DNA from: an uncultured Clostridia bacterium
GTDB taxonomy: Bacteria > Bacillota > Clostridia > Oscillospirales > CAG-272
DNA length: 33,956 nt
Direction: 5' to 3'
Assembly: GCA_947632285.1 (NCBI GenBank)
Contig: CANROT010000009.1
Coordinates: 1-33,956, forward strand
Below the pieces are notes generated by a model. That model was not told the DNA's origin. It did no database searches and saw nothing but the letters and a program-made list of their open reading frames with translations. The translations under genes were made by a program, and so were the position numbers. Shown in pieces: positions 7,772-15,835 of this stretch; the stretch's first letter is position 1; each line of letters starts with the position of its first letter.

Positions 7772-8676
7772 ACGGCGCCTCCCAAAAGGTTGATAAAGTA
7801 CCCCTCCAGGCTCTCGTCACGCTCGTGCAGCGCGAAAAGCTCGCACCCCGCCCCGCCGAGCGCCTCCGCCAGACGGGAAACGGAGATCTCTCCGAAAATA
7901 TCCGCCTCGCGCTCGGAATTTATGCGGTATTCGACACCGAACGCGTCGAGCACCGCCGCGAGCGGCCTTGTATCGCTGACCTCGACGCGCACGCACTTGC
8001 AGAGCGACCGCTCAAGCTCGTCCGCGCTGATCTCCTTCAGCATCTGCCCGCCGTCGATGAATCCGTAGTGCGTCGCGACGCGCGAAAGCTCGTCAAGAAT
8101 GTGTGACGAGATCAGAACCGTCACCCGCCGCTCGCGGTTCAGGCGCAGTATCAGCTCCCGTACCTCGATTATCCCCTGCGGGTCGAGCCCGTTCATCGGC
8201 TCGTCGAGAATGAGCAGGTCCGGGTCGCCGATCAGCGCGGCGGCGATCCCGAGCCGCTGCCTCATTCCGAGCGAAAACTTCCCGGCGCGCTTATTTCCCG
8301 TGTCGGCGAGCCCCACCGCCGAAAGCACCTCCGGTATGCGGTCATATGACGGCATGCCGAGCGAGATGCACATCTGCCGCATGTTGTCCTCCGCCGACAT
8401 ATCCGAATAGATCGCCGGCGTCTCGATGACGGCGCCGACGCGCCGACGCATATCCGTTATTCCCCGCGAGCCGCCCCTGACGCCAAAAAGCGTATAATCG
8501 CCCGCCGTCGGCAGCGACAGCCCGCAGACGACACGCAAAAGCGTCGTTTTCCCCGCGCCGTTCCTGCCGACAAGGCCGTATATCGCCCCCTTCGGCACGT
8601 TTGCCGTGAGCGCGTCGAGCGCGCGCGTGCGCCCATACTTCTTCGTCAGCCCCGACGTTTGCAGAACATATTCCAT
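7768..8676 (-). CDS. ABC transporter ATP-binding protein (drug/peptide export, CcmA/NatA type)
   Basis: The 302-residue protein has all ATPase motifs: Walker A GRNGAGKTT (residues 37-45), signature FSLGMRQR, Walker B LLILDEP and the D loop NGLD, with the switch His in ISSHIL. The extra C-terminal domain of about 80 residues is typical of ABC-2 partners of the BcrA/NatA type. Start ATG 8676 follows GGGAGG. It is coupled to the permease by an ATGA overlap. It lies directly downstream of a response regulator, a common arrangement for antimicrobial-peptide sensing and resistance modules. Confidence 0.9.
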   Translation of the reverse strand: MEYVLQTSGLTKKYGRTRALDALTANVPKGAIYGLVGRNGAGKTTLLRVVCGLSLPTAGDYTLFGVRGGSRGITDMRRRVGAVIETPAIYSDMSAEDNMRQMCISLGMPSYDRIPEVLSAVGLADTGNKRAGKFSLGMRQRLGIAAALIGDPDLLILDEPMNGLDPQGIIEVRELILRLNRERRVTVLISSHILDELSRVATHYGFIDGGQMLKEISADELERSLCKCVRVEVSDTRPLAAVLDAFGVEYRINSEREADIFGEISVSRLAEALGGAGCELFALHERDESLEGYFINLLGGAV

Positions 8677-8750
8677 GTATCATACCTCCCGGTTTTTTTG
8701 TTCCGGCATAATGATATCACTGCACCGTCAAGGGACCGGCAAAGAAAAAG

Positions 8751-8767
8751 GTAAAGAAAGCGTAAAG
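8751..8767 (-). promoter_or_regulatory. Candidate response-regulator box (11-bp direct repeats)
   Basis: Read on the minus strand, CTTTAC occurs twice with start points 11 bp apart (8767-8762 and 8756-8751), with a weaker third unit (CTTTGC, 8744-8739) beyond. Direct hexamers one helical turn apart are the usual target of OmpR/PhoB regulators. They lie in the 93-base gap between the response regulator and the ABC genes, upstream of a TTGACG sequence. Confidence 0.4.
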
Positions 8768-8769
8768 AT

Positions 8770-9453
8770 TTATTCCTCAGAGAGTCTGAAGCCTATGCCC
8801 CAGACGGCCTCGATCATGTCGCGCCCCGATATCGCGCGCAGCTTGCCGCGCAGGTTCGAGACGTGCGTTTTGAGCGAGGATTCGGTGCAGTCCGGCGTCT
8901 CCTCCGCTATCCTGTCGAGCAGAGACGACTTCGTCACGACGCGGGACGGATTCGAAAGCAGCGCTTTCAGTATCGCAAACTCCGTCGGCGTGAGGCGCAC
9001 CGCCTCCCCTCGGGACTGCTGCGGCGACGAAGACGACACTGTCCGCATGCCGAGGTCGAGCGTTATCCCACAGAATGACAGCGTATCCCGCTCCCCGGCG
9101 AGCGCCGGGCGGCGAAGTGCGACTTTTACACGCGCGACAAGCTCGCGGGTGTCGAACGGTTTTGTGATATAGTCCGCAGCCCCGCCGAGCAGGAGCGACA
9201 CCTTGTCCTCGACGTCTGCCTTCGCGCTCATGACGATGACCGGGATCCCGCCGATCAGCGGCAGAAGCTCCTCGCCCGAGAGCCCGGGCAGCATCAGATC
9301 GAGGAGCACGAGATCCGGCGCGTCCCGCTCCAAAAGCAGCTTTGCCTCCGTCCCCGAATACGCGCGCAGAACTCCGTATCCGCTGCGCGAAAGGACCTCC
9401 CCGACCGCGTCGCCTATATAAACGTCGTCGTCGACGATGAGTATTTTTTCCAT
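8770..9453 (-). CDS. OmpR/PhoB-family response regulator
   Basis: The 227-residue product starts at ATG 9453 after GGGAGAG; the longer frame to 9567 has no ribosome site and overlaps the neighbouring gene. The receiver domain has the acidic pair DDD (residues 8-10), phospho-acceptor Asp52 in LVLLDLMLPG, MSAKA with the switch residue, and the conserved Lys in YITKPF. The C-terminal half is a winged helix (LTPTEFAILKALLSNPSRVVTKSSLLDRI ... VSNLRGKL, quoted in part), ending WGIGFRL. It surely works with the broken kinase at 5949 and probably controls the ABC pair between them. Confidence 0.93.
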   Translation of the reverse strand: MEKILIVDDDVYIGDAVGEVLSRSGYGVLRAYSGTEAKLLLERDAPDLVLLDLMLPGLSGEELLPLIGGIPVIVMSAKADVEDKVSLLLGGAADYITKPFDTRELVARVKVALRRPALAGERDTLSFCGITLDLGMRTVSSSSPQQSRGEAVRLTPTEFAILKALLSNPSRVVTKSSLLDRIAEETPDCTESSLKTHVSNLRGKLRAISGRDMIEAVWGIGFRLSEE

Positions 9454-9470
9454 ATCTCTCCCGAAAGATC

Positions 9471-9512
9471 GGGGGCGGGACGCGCGTTCGCGCACCCCGT
9501 CCCCGTTTTTTT
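9471..9512 (+). terminator. GC-rich hairpin followed by T7
   Basis: Arms 9471-9486 and 9489-9504 pair over 16 positions with two mismatches, and seven T residues follow on the plus strand. The T-tract points against the flanking genes, which are both on the minus strand. It could stop antisense transcription, or work weakly after araD in the other direction. Confidence 0.45.
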
Positions 9513-9517
9513 GCGTT

Positions 9518-10222
9518 TCATTTTTTGATCTGCCCGTAGTAAGCGTTCGGGCCGTGTTTCCGGTCAAAGTGCTTGCGGAGCAGCTCCTCCTGCATCGGGA
9601 GCGCGCCCTCCGCGTGGCACGCGAGGATCTCCGTGTGCAGCGCCATCATCGCGACCTGCTCGAGCACGACCGCCGCCTCGACGCTGCCCTTCGCGTCCTT
9701 GCCCCACGTGAACGGCGCGTGAGAATTGACGAGGACGGCGTGCATTCTGTCGGGGTCGCGCCCCTCAAACGTCTCAACGATGACCTTGCCCGTGTTCAGC
9801 TCATATTCGCCCGCGATCTCCTCCGGCGTCATTCTGCGCGTGCAGGGGATAAGTCCGTCAAAGTAGTCGCCGTGCGTCGTGCCGTAGGGAATGATGCCGC
9901 GACCCGCCTGTGCAAAGCAAGTCGCCCACTGGGAGTGCGTGTGCGTGACGCCGCCGATATTCGGGAAGTGTCGGTAGAGCTCAAGGTGCGTCGGCGTGTC
10001 GGACGACGGCTTGAGGTCGCCCTCAACGATATGGCCCTCGAGGTCGAGCACCGGCAGGTCGGACGGTTTCAGCTCCGAATATTCAACGCCGGACGGCTTG
10101 ATGACGACGAGCCCGCGCTCGCGGTCGATTCCGCTGACGTTGCCCCATGTAAACGTGATGAGCTTGTATTCGACAAGCATCATATTTGCGAGATATACTT
10201 TTTCCTTCAGTTCTTCAAGCAT
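9518..10222 (-). CDS. araD: L-ribulose-5-phosphate 4-epimerase
   Basis: The 234-residue protein matches the class II aldolase/epimerase family along its whole length (Escherichia coli AraD has 231). The zinc ligands are in place: His94 and His96 in [11 protein letters not shown] and His168 in NSHAPFTWG, with Asp75 in the [12 protein letters not shown] motif. The phosphate-binding GNVS and KPSG segments are near the N-terminus. It interconverts L-ribulose 5-phosphate and D-xylulose 5-phosphate in the cytoplasm. Start ATG 10222 follows AAAGGA. No other pentose genes are present; the gene has its own strong promoter. Distinguishing AraD from UlaF- or SgbE-type epimerases is not possible from sequence alone. 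Confidence 0.92.
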   Translation of the reverse strand: MLEELKEKVYLANMMLVEYKLITFTWGNVSGIDRERGLVVIKPSGVEYSELKPSDLPVLDLEGHIVEGDLKPSSDTPTHLELYRHFPNIGGVTHTHSQWATCFAQAGRGIIPYGTTHGDYFDGLIPCTRRMTPEEIAGEYELNTGKVIVETFEGRDPDRMHAVLVNSHAPFTWGKDAKGSVEAAVVLEQVAMMALHTEILACHAEGALPMQEELLRKHFDRKHGPNAYYGQIKK

Positions 10223-10258
10223 GACGGTTTTCCTTTCGCATATGTACGGTTTTTCTTT

Positions 10259-10287
10259 ATTTTATCACGGAAGTGAGGGCGTGTCAA
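10259..10287 (-). promoter_or_regulatory. Sigma-A promoter of araD
   Basis: On the minus strand: TTGACA (10282-10287), 17 bp, TAAAAT (10259-10264), about 30 bases upstream of the araD start. Confidence 0.85.
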
Positions 10288-10355
10288 GGAAAACCGGGCC
10301 GGCGCCCTCGGTGTTTTCGCGCCCCCGGGGCTCTGTTCGCGAAATGTGCGGCGGA

Positions 10356-11692
10356 CTACATATAGCGGTATTTCTTTCTCTTGCCTATAACGAATAACGC
10401 GCTCAACAAGGCCGCCATAAATTCGGCGACGATGATGGAATACCAGATCCCGTCAATGTCAAAGATCAGCGGCAGCAGCAGTACGGAGGCCGCCTCAAAT
10501 ACCAGCGTCCGCAAAAATGAAATAACGGCAGAGGTCAGCCCGTCGTTCAGCGCAGTAAAAAATCCGGAGCCGAATATTGCATATCCCATGAAAAGAAAAG
10601 AGAGGGAGAAGATCCGAAATCCGGAGACCGTCAGGTCCATAAGTTCTTTGTCATATCCGACAAATATCCGCGAGAGAGGGACCGCGAGCACCTCCCCCGT
10701 GGCGACCATACAGACCGCAAACAGACCGATCAGTATGATGCTTTTTTTCAAGAGGTTCTTCAGTTCATCATAGTTCCGCGCTCCGTCGTGGTAGCCGATG
10801 ACCGGGGAGGTACCTATGGAATAACCGATAAACGCCGCGGAAAAAATCATGCTGACATACATCATCACACCGTAAGCGGCGACGCCGTCCTCCCCGCCGT
10901 ATTTCATAAGCTGAATGTTATAGAGCATGCCGACGAGGCTCATTGATACGTTGCTCATAAATTCGGACGAGCCGTTGACGCATGCCTTGAGTATTGCATT
11001 TCCGTACAGTTTAGTCTTTCCGAGTCGGAGTATGCTGCCGTTCTTTCGGAAAAAATAAAACAGGGGGACGACGACGCCGATGACCTGGCTCATCGCCGTT
11101 GCGACAGCGGCGCCCACGAGCTTATATTCCTGCGGAAACGACAGGACCAGAACGGCGTCAAGCACCATATTCGTAAGCCCCGCAGAAACAGTCACCGCAA
11201 GGCCGAGCTGCGGCTTTTCGGCTGTCACGAAAAAGCTCTGAAACAACAGCTGCAAAATAAAAAACGGAAGCGCCGCAAGATTTATCCGCGCGTAAACGAC
11301 GCAGTTATCTAAAAGCTCACCCCGGGCGCCTAACGCAGACGCGATCGGCCGAATGAAGGCGATCCCCAAAACGGCGAACAATATGCCGAGGGCAAAAGAC
11401 ACATATACAAAAAGCGAAAAATATTCGTTTGCCCTTTTTTTCTTCCCCTCTCCGAGCGTTTTTGCCACGATGGCAGTCCCGCCCGTTCCGAACATAAAGC
11501 CGACGGTGGCAACTATCATCAAAAAGGGCATAATGAAGTTGACGGCGGTAAAGGGCGTCTTCCCCGCGTAATTTGATACAAAATAGCCGTCCACCACGCC
11601 GTAGATAGATGTAAAGATCATCATGGCGATAGATGGAGCGTGAATCTGATGAGTTTTCCGTAGTTGAAATGATCTGAAAGCTGTATATTCAT
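10356..11692 (-). pseudogene. MATE family efflux protein, one-base frameshift near the N-terminus
   Basis: From residue 20 on, this is a clear MATE exporter (PSIAMMIFTSIYGVVDGYFVS, in part; MFGTGGTAIVAKTLGEG), with 12 membrane spans and about 445 residues. The apparent open frame, however, begins with an unrelated TTG-started stretch. Shifting frame at 11635-11636 restores a proper N-terminus, MNIQLSDHFNYGKLIRFTL, then PSIAMM. A CCC run on the minus strand has become CC. Start is probably ATG 11692; ATG 11713 is also in frame. The gene follows marR and is probably repressed by it. Exporters of this kind expel drugs or dyes using Na+ or H+. Either a broken gene or a base-calling error. Confidence 0.85.
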
Positions 11693-11730
11693 TGTTGTCC
11701 ACCAAGCCGACATTCCGCAATAATACTCAT
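11689..11730 (-). CDS. Possible 13-codon leader ORF between marR and MATE gene
   Basis: ATG 11730 stands 4 bases behind GAGGG and reads 13 codons (MSIIAECRLGGQQ) to a TGA that overlaps the MATE start as ATGA. The MATE start itself has only a weak ribosome site. Translation of this short frame could deliver ribosomes to the MATE start. No homology is recognised and it may be chance. Confidence 0.3.
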   Translation of the reverse strand: MSIIAECRLGGQQ

Positions 11731-11737
11731 TTTTCCC

Positions 11738-12175
11738 TCACAATTTTTCAACTTGCCTGCGGAAGCAGTCTGCATATTTTTCCATCAGCCGTATGTAAGT
11801 GTTCACTTCGCTGTCCGTCCATTCGTCAAACGCTTTGGATTCCGCCTCATACAGCCGCGCCGCCGTCCTCTCTATAAGCTCTTCGCCCGCCCGGGTCAGA
11901 ACGATTTTCTTCGTCCTCCCGGTATTCTTTTCCAGGCGCAGCATCCCGTCCGCCTCAAGGCTGCGAACGGCAGAATTGATCGTCTGCTTGCTGATGCCGG
12001 AATCTTTGCATATATCGCTGAGCAGACAGTCGCCCTGAGTATCATAGATCGCGTACAGCACCATCGAAACGCTGTCGGAGACTCCCAATTTCAGCGAGGC
12101 CTGATGATACAGCGCCTCCGTTTCCGACGTGAGATAATTCATCCGATGGATCTCATTTCTATGCTTAGTATACAT
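11738..12175 (-). CDS. MarR-family transcriptional repressor
   Basis: The 145-residue product starts at ATG 12175 behind GGAGGAG; the much longer open frame to 12844 runs through the promoter and is rejected. The fold is a winged helix: recognition helix DSGISKQTINSAVRSLEADG (residues about 68-87), then the wing LRLEKNTGRTKKIVLT, with dimerisation helices at both ends. MarR proteins usually release DNA when a small toxic molecule binds. The MATE gene begins within 50 bases of its stop, so the pair should form one operon. The promoter upstream has a large palindrome between -35 and -10, which predicts autorepression. Confidence 0.92.
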   Translation of the reverse strand: MYTKHRNEIHRMNYLTSETEALYHQASLKLGVSDSVSMVLYAIYDTQGDCLLSDICKDSGISKQTINSAVRSLEADGMLRLEKNTGRTKKIVLTRAGEELIERTAARLYEAESKAFDEWTDSEVNTYIRLMEKYADCFRRQVEKL

Positions 12176-12187
12176 AACTTCTCCTCC

Positions 12188-12237
12188 AAAGGTACGAAAT
12201 CGTACCATATTATAGTACGATTTCGTACCTTTGTCAA
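12188..12237 (-). promoter_or_regulatory. marR promoter with operator palindromes in the spacer
   Basis: On the minus strand, TTGACA (12232-12237), 17 bp and TATAAT (12209-12214) form a consensus promoter. An 18-bp perfect inverted repeat surrounds the -10: AAAGGTACGAAATCGTAC (12188-12205) and its complement (12215-12232). Each arm is itself a near palindrome (GGTACGA-N2-TCGTACC). So two adjacent repressor dimer sites cover the spacer and the start site. Confidence 0.88.
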
Positions 12238-12382
12238 CAGTATAATTCATTTCGGGGCAAAAAGTTTTCGCCACTGACCGCTGAAAAATGTCCGCGCTGC
12301 CGTGACCCGCATATAATGACAACGGGACGGAAATATCCGCCTCCCGAGAAATCCAAATCAAATCCGAACGGAGAAAAATAAA

Positions 12383-12646
12383 TTGGAACGTGAAAACGAC
12401 AACAGAACGCCGCTCGACCGCGTGACGCCGGAATTTATGCGCGACATGATGGAGGCGAGCGAGCTTGACGCGGGGCGCGGCTTTGACCCGTCCGTCGTTG
12501 ACGCGCTGCCCCTCGCGATGGTATACGCGCCGAGCCAGAAGTGGCGCCAGGCGTATTCTCCCGACGAGGCGCTCATGCGCGGAACGATGTTCGCGGAGCT
12601 CGATCTGCCGTTCTATCCGCCGAGAGTATGCGGAGGTAAAAGATAA
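12383..12646 (+). CDS. cotJA: Spore coat-associated protein CotJA
   Basis: The 87-residue product is the first of three adjacent genes in the conserved order cotJA-cotJB-cotJC. It carries the family core LPLAMVYAPSQKW and the proline-rich C-terminal FAELDLPFYPP. The start is TTG 12383, about 10 bases behind ACGGAG. Coat proteins of this operon are made in the mother cell and assemble on the developing spore. In Bacillus the operon is under sigma E; upstream at 12310-12317 CATATAAT resembles a sigma-E -10 element but no good -35 is seen, so control here is unproved. The stop overlaps the cotJB start (TAATG). Confidence 0.9.
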   Translation: MERENDNRTPLDRVTPEFMRDMMEASELDAGRGFDPSVVDALPLAMVYAPSQKWRQAYSPDEALMRGTMFAELDLPFYPPRVCGGKR

Positions 12647-12912
12647 TGGCAAATAGCAACTGCGGGAACCTGCTCTATCAGGTCCAGATGTACGGCTTCG
12701 TCCTCGACGAGGCGCGCCTCTACCTCGATACGCACCCCGACAATCAGACGGCGCTCGACTACTATCGCAAGTACAGCGAGCTGTATAGACAGGCAGTAGC
12801 GGAATACGAGTCCTCGTGCGGTCCCCTGACCGCGAACAGCGCATCGTCCACGGACGGCGCCAAATGGCGCTGGATCGAGGGCGGGTGGCCGTGGCTCGGA
12901 CCGAATGACTGA
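12646..12912 (+). CDS. cotJB: Spore coat protein CotJB
   Basis: The 88-residue protein is full length for CotJB and has its signatures: an N-terminal helix (LLYQVQMYGFVLDEARLYLD), TH(P)DN followed by ALDYYRKY, and a tryptophan-rich C-terminus (KWRWIEGGWPWLG). The GPLT segment just before the end is also typical. Its ATG overlaps the cotJA stop by one base, so the two are translationally coupled. It probably bridges CotJA and CotJC in the inner coat; biochemical function is unknown. Confidence 0.93.
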   Translation: MANSNCGNLLYQVQMYGFVLDEARLYLDTHPDNQTALDYYRKYSELYRQAVAEYESSCGPLTANSASSTDGAKWRWIEGGWPWLGPND

Positions 12913-12939
12913 ACAGACGTATGAGAGGAACCGAAATAT

Positions 12940-13542
12940 ATGTGGACTTATGAAAAGAAGCTGCAATTCCCTGTAAACATCAAGAATCCGAACCCGAACA
13001 TGGCGGCGCTCATAATCTCGCAGTTCGGCGGGCCGGACGGCGAGCTCGCCGCGTCACAGCGCTATCTCTCGCAGCGCTATTCGATGCCGTACCGCGAAGT
13101 CGTCGGCGTCCTCACCGACATCGGGACGGAAGAGCTCGCGCACATGGAGATGGTCTGCGCGATAATCCATCAGCTGACGCGCAATCTTACGCCCGACGAG
13201 ATAAAGAACTCGCAGTTCGCCCCCTACTTCATCGATCACACGACGGGGCTCTACCCCGTCGCCGCCGCCGGCTTCCCGTTCAACGCACTGTCGTTCGCCT
13301 CAAAAGGCGACGCCATCGCCGACCTGAACGAGGACTTGGCAGCAGAACAGAAGGCGCGGGTCACATACGACAATATCCTTCGCCTCGTCGACGACCCGGA
13401 CGTCTGCGCGCCGATAAAGTTTCTGCGGCAGAGGGAGCTCGTACACTATCAGCGCTTCGGCGAAGCGCTCCGCGAAGTGCAGGATAACCTCAACTACAAA
13501 AACTTCTACGGCTACAACCCCGAATTCGACAGGCAAAAATAA
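12940..13542 (+). CDS. cotJC: Spore coat protein CotJC (manganese catalase family)
   Basis: The 200-residue product is a ferritin-like four-helix protein of the manganese catalase family. Metal-binding motifs are visible: ELAHMEM (Glu and His, about residues 65-71), AAEQKARVTYDNI (about residues 134-146) and RELVHYQRFGEAL (about residues 167-179). In a metal-loaded state it would break down hydrogen peroxide on the spore. Start ATG 12940 has AGAGGA upstream. The operon ends here, and the palindromic repeat 28 bases later is well placed to terminate it. Confidence 0.93.
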   Translation: MWTYEKKLQFPVNIKNPNPNMAALIISQFGGPDGELAASQRYLSQRYSMPYREVVGVLTDIGTEELAHMEMVCAIIHQLTRNLTPDEIKNSQFAPYFIDHTTGLYPVAAAGFPFNALSFASKGDAIADLNEDLAAEQKARVTYDNILRLVDDPDVCAPIKFLRQRELVHYQRFGEALREVQDNLNYKNFYGYNPEFDRQK

Positions 13543-13569
13543 ACGTCGCACGGAGCTGAAGCCAAAATT

Positions 13570-13632
13570 CCGGGGAGAGGGACTTTTGCAAAAGTCCCTC
13601 TCCCCGGACCCCGTTCTTCAAAACCTTTTAAA
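13570..13632 (+). repeat. Palindromic dispersed repeat, copy 2, with tail
   Basis: Perfect 38-bp palindrome without a loop: CCGGGGAGAGGGACTTTTG (13570-13588) and its complement (13589-13607). The tail is ACCCCGTTCTTCAAAACC, then TTTTAAAA. The tail reaches the stop codon of the minus-strand gene at 13628. Its stem is nearly identical to copy 3, and its tail matches copies 1 and 4. Confidence 0.88.
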
Positions 13633-13942
13633 ACTCTTTGAACGTAATGCAGACGTGCCCCTTTTCCTCATGCCAAACGGCCATGCGCATATAATCGTCC
13701 CATCTGTCGCCGACCTCGCCTTCAAGCCACTCACGCTCAAATTCATCGGCATTTTTCTGCGGGATCAGCCAGCCGGAGAGATCCTCGCCCTCCATGCCGT
13801 CGGCAAAGAAATCATGTCCCTCTCCGCTGTCACAGAAAAATACGCACCCAAGGTCTGACGCCCGGCGCCGTACAATTTCAAAAAATTTTTGAAATTGTTC
13901 ATTCTCTTGCGTTCTCAGCTCTCGCATCTCCGGCCTCTCCAT
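13628..13942 (-). CDS. Conserved small hypothetical protein, acidic
   Basis: I do not recognise a named domain. The 104-residue protein is soluble, acidic and tryptophan-rich (DLSGWLIP, EREWLEGEVGDRWDDYMRMAVW) and looks like a real gene: it has a consensus promoter (13971-13999) and codon use like its neighbours. Start may be ATG 13942 (after GGGG) or ATG 13927 (after GGAGAGG, the better spaced site), giving 104 or 99 residues. It stands alone, convergent with the cotJ operon. Confidence 0.7.
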   Translation of the reverse strand: MERPEMRELRTQENEQFQKFFEIVRRRASDLGCVFFCDSGEGHDFFADGMEGEDLSGWLIPQKNADEFEREWLEGEVGDRWDDYMRMAVWHEEKGHVCITFKEF

Positions 13943-13970
13943 TCAATACCCCGACAAACCTTCCGCGATC

Positions 13971-13999
13971 ATTATATCACCCGTTCGGCCGTTTTTCAA
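13971..13999 (-). promoter_or_regulatory. Sigma-A promoter
   Basis: On the minus strand: TTGAAA (13994-13999), 17 bp, TATAAT (13971-13976), 29 bases upstream of the hypothetical gene at 13628-13942. Confidence 0.8.
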
Positions 14000-14346
14000 C
14001 GTACCATTTTAAATCCGGATATTTCGCTTTGGCACATGCAAGCGAATTGATGAGGCGTTTTTCTCAAATGCGAATAATCGATAAATCCGAATAATTTGTA
14101 CTGCGGCTGTGTGGATTGCGCTGTCGCACGGCGGAAGTGTCGCGTTTTTGCGCCGATATATACTTGATTTTTGTACGGCAATTGAATATACTGTATTAAA
14201 GAAAGACGATTTTCCCGAAAATATATCGCCTTTAAATCAAAACCGCACTTTATTTTGATATATCATAAGCAATAAATATATTCCCGCTCCTGCGGCCGTG
14301 TATTTCGGCTGCGCGGACGGTATATCATTGCCGGAACATATATTCT
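14000..14346. other. Long AT-rich intergenic region
   Basis: About 350 bases without a supported gene, clearly richer in A and T than the surroundings. It holds the promoter at 14164-14192 and then a 150-base leader before the MATE start. ATATATC (about 14219) could pair with GATATAT (about 14257). A 61-codon minus-strand frame (13996-14181) lacks a ribosome site and is not called. Confidence 0.6.
14164..14192 (+). promoter_or_regulatory. Probable sigma-A promoter of MATE gene
   Basis: TTGATT (14164-14169), 17 bp, TATACT (14187-14192). It leaves a leader of about 150 bases before the gene at 14347. Confidence 0.65.
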
Positions 14347-15723
14347 ATGGAAGACACAAAAAAATCACAGCTGTTTGAAAATACCCCCATACCGAAAGCC
14401 GTCATGACGCTCGCGATACCTACTATCATGAGCTCGCTCGTGATGGTGCTCTACAATCTCGCGGATACATATTTTGTCGGCATGCTAAATGACCCGATAC
14501 AGAATTCGGCGGTGACGCTCGCGGCGCCCGTGCTTTTAGCTTTTAACGCCGTTAACAATCTCTTCGGCGTCGGCGCGTCAAGCATGATGAGCCGCGCGCT
14601 CGGCAGAAAGGATTACGAGACTGTCAGGTGCAGCTCCGCGCTCGGGTTCTATTGCGCGCTTTTTTCCGCAGCGCTGTTTTCGGTCTCATTCGCCGCGTTT
14701 GCCCCGGCGGCGCTCCGCGTACTTGGCGCGGACGCCTCGACGGAAACGGCGACAGCGCAGTACCTGCACTGGACGGTCACGTTCGGTGCAGTTCCGTCGA
14801 TCCTCAATGTCGTTTTAGCATACCTTGTCCGCTCCGAGGGCTCGTCGCTGAATGCCAGCATCGGCACCATGAGCGGCTGCGTCCTCAACATGATCCTCGA
14901 CCCGATCTTTATTCTTCCGAGCGGGCTCGGCATGGGCGCCGCCGGAGCCGGACTCGCGACGTTTATTTCAAACTGCGCCGCATGCGTCTATTTCTTCATT
15001 TTATTGGCGGTGAAACGGGGAAAAACATACGTCTCCGTAAGCCCGCTGCGCATAAGATTCAGGCGCGATATTATTTTCGGCATCTGCGCCGTCGGCATTC
15101 CCGCCTCGATACAGAATCTTCTGAATGTTACGGGAATGACGGTGCTCAACAATTTTACGTCCGCGTTCGGCTCGGACGCTGTCGCGGCGATGGGAATAGC
15201 GCAGAAGGTCAACATGGTCCCCGTGCAGATAGCGCTCGGCTTTTCGCAGGGAATAATGCCGCTCGTCGGCTACAATTACGCCTCCGGCAGCATAGACAGA
15301 ATGAAACGGACTATCACCTTCGCCGCAAAAATAATAATATCCTTTATGGTCGCGGTGTCGGTCGGATATTACATATTTGCGGGACAGTTGTCGGCGCTAT
15401 TCATGGAAAATCCCGCCGTCGTCGCATACGGGACGAGATTTCTGCGCGGGCTTTGCCTCGCGATGCCGTTTCTTTGCATGGATTTTCTCGGCGTCGGCGT
15501 ATTCCAGTCGTGCGGTCTTGGGAAAAATGCGCTTTTGTTCGCGATTTTGCGGAAGATCGTGCTTGAGATCCCCGCGCTCTGCATTCTGAACGCGCTTTTC
15601 CCGCTCTACGGGCTCGCATACGCGCAATTCTCCGCCGAGCTCGTGCTCTCCGCTGCCGCCGTGATCGTGCTCTACCGCCTTATAAAAAAGCTCGAGGCGA
15701 AAAATACCGAAAGCTCTGCATAA
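14347..15723 (+). CDS. MATE family efflux transporter
   Basis: The 458-residue protein has the 12 spans and pseudo-twofold plan of MATE exporters. Typical segments are present: LAIPTIMSSLVMVLYNLADTYF (quoted in part as LYNLADTYFVG), FGVGASSMMSRALGR, and in the second half MGIAQKVNMVPVQIALGFSQG and PLVGYNYASG. This is the DinF/NorM-like branch common in Clostridia. It would export cationic compounds using an ion gradient. It is only distantly similar to the other MATE gene at 10356 (different motif in TM2), so the two are not a recent duplication. Start ATG 14347 has only a weak site (CCGGAA) upstream. Confidence 0.92.
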   Translation: MEDTKKSQLFENTPIPKAVMTLAIPTIMSSLVMVLYNLADTYFVGMLNDPIQNSAVTLAAPVLLAFNAVNNLFGVGASSMMSRALGRKDYETVRCSSALGFYCALFSAALFSVSFAAFAPAALRVLGADASTETATAQYLHWTVTFGAVPSILNVVLAYLVRSEGSSLNASIGTMSGCVLNMILDPIFILPSGLGMGAAGAGLATFISNCAACVYFFILLAVKRGKTYVSVSPLRIRFRRDIIFGICAVGIPASIQNLLNVTGMTVLNNFTSAFGSDAVAAMGIAQKVNMVPVQIALGFSQGIMPLVGYNYASGSIDRMKRTITFAAKIIISFMVAVSVGYYIFAGQLSALFMENPAVVAYGTRFLRGLCLAMPFLCMDFLGVGVFQSCGLGKNALLFAILRKIVLEIPALCILNALFPLYGLAYAQFSAELVLSAAAVIVLYRLIKKLEAKNTESSA

Positions 15724-15795
15724 ATCTGTTTTAAAATAGTTCTGCGCCCAAGGTAAAAATGCTAAAAACCAAAGCCGCCGCACATAGCCGAAACT

Positions 15796-15834
15796 CCGGG
15801 GAGAGGGACTTTTGCAAAAAGTCCCTCTCCCCGG
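15796..15834. repeat. Palindromic dispersed repeat, copy 3, no tail
   Basis: CCGGGGAGAGGGACTTTT (15796-15813) pairs with AAAAGTCCCTCTCCCCGG (15817-15834); one extra A lies at the centre. The stem is the same as in copy 2, but the usual tail is absent. On the right it abuts a broken coding fragment on the minus strand. It lies 72 bases after the MATE stop. Confidence 0.85.
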
Positions 15835-15835
15835 T

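Noticed and set aside
9454..9567. N-terminal extension of the response regulator to 9567
   Set aside because: It overlaps araD and a hairpin; MEKILIVDD at 9453 is the standard start of receiver domains.
12176..12844. N-terminal extension of the MarR gene to 12844
   Set aside because: It would read through the marR promoter and operator and antisense to cotJA and cotJB; the start at 12175 has an ideal ribosome site.
13996..14181. 61-codon minus-strand frame in the AT-rich gap
   Set aside because: No ribosome site, overlaps the promoter of the neighbouring gene, codon use unlike the genome.
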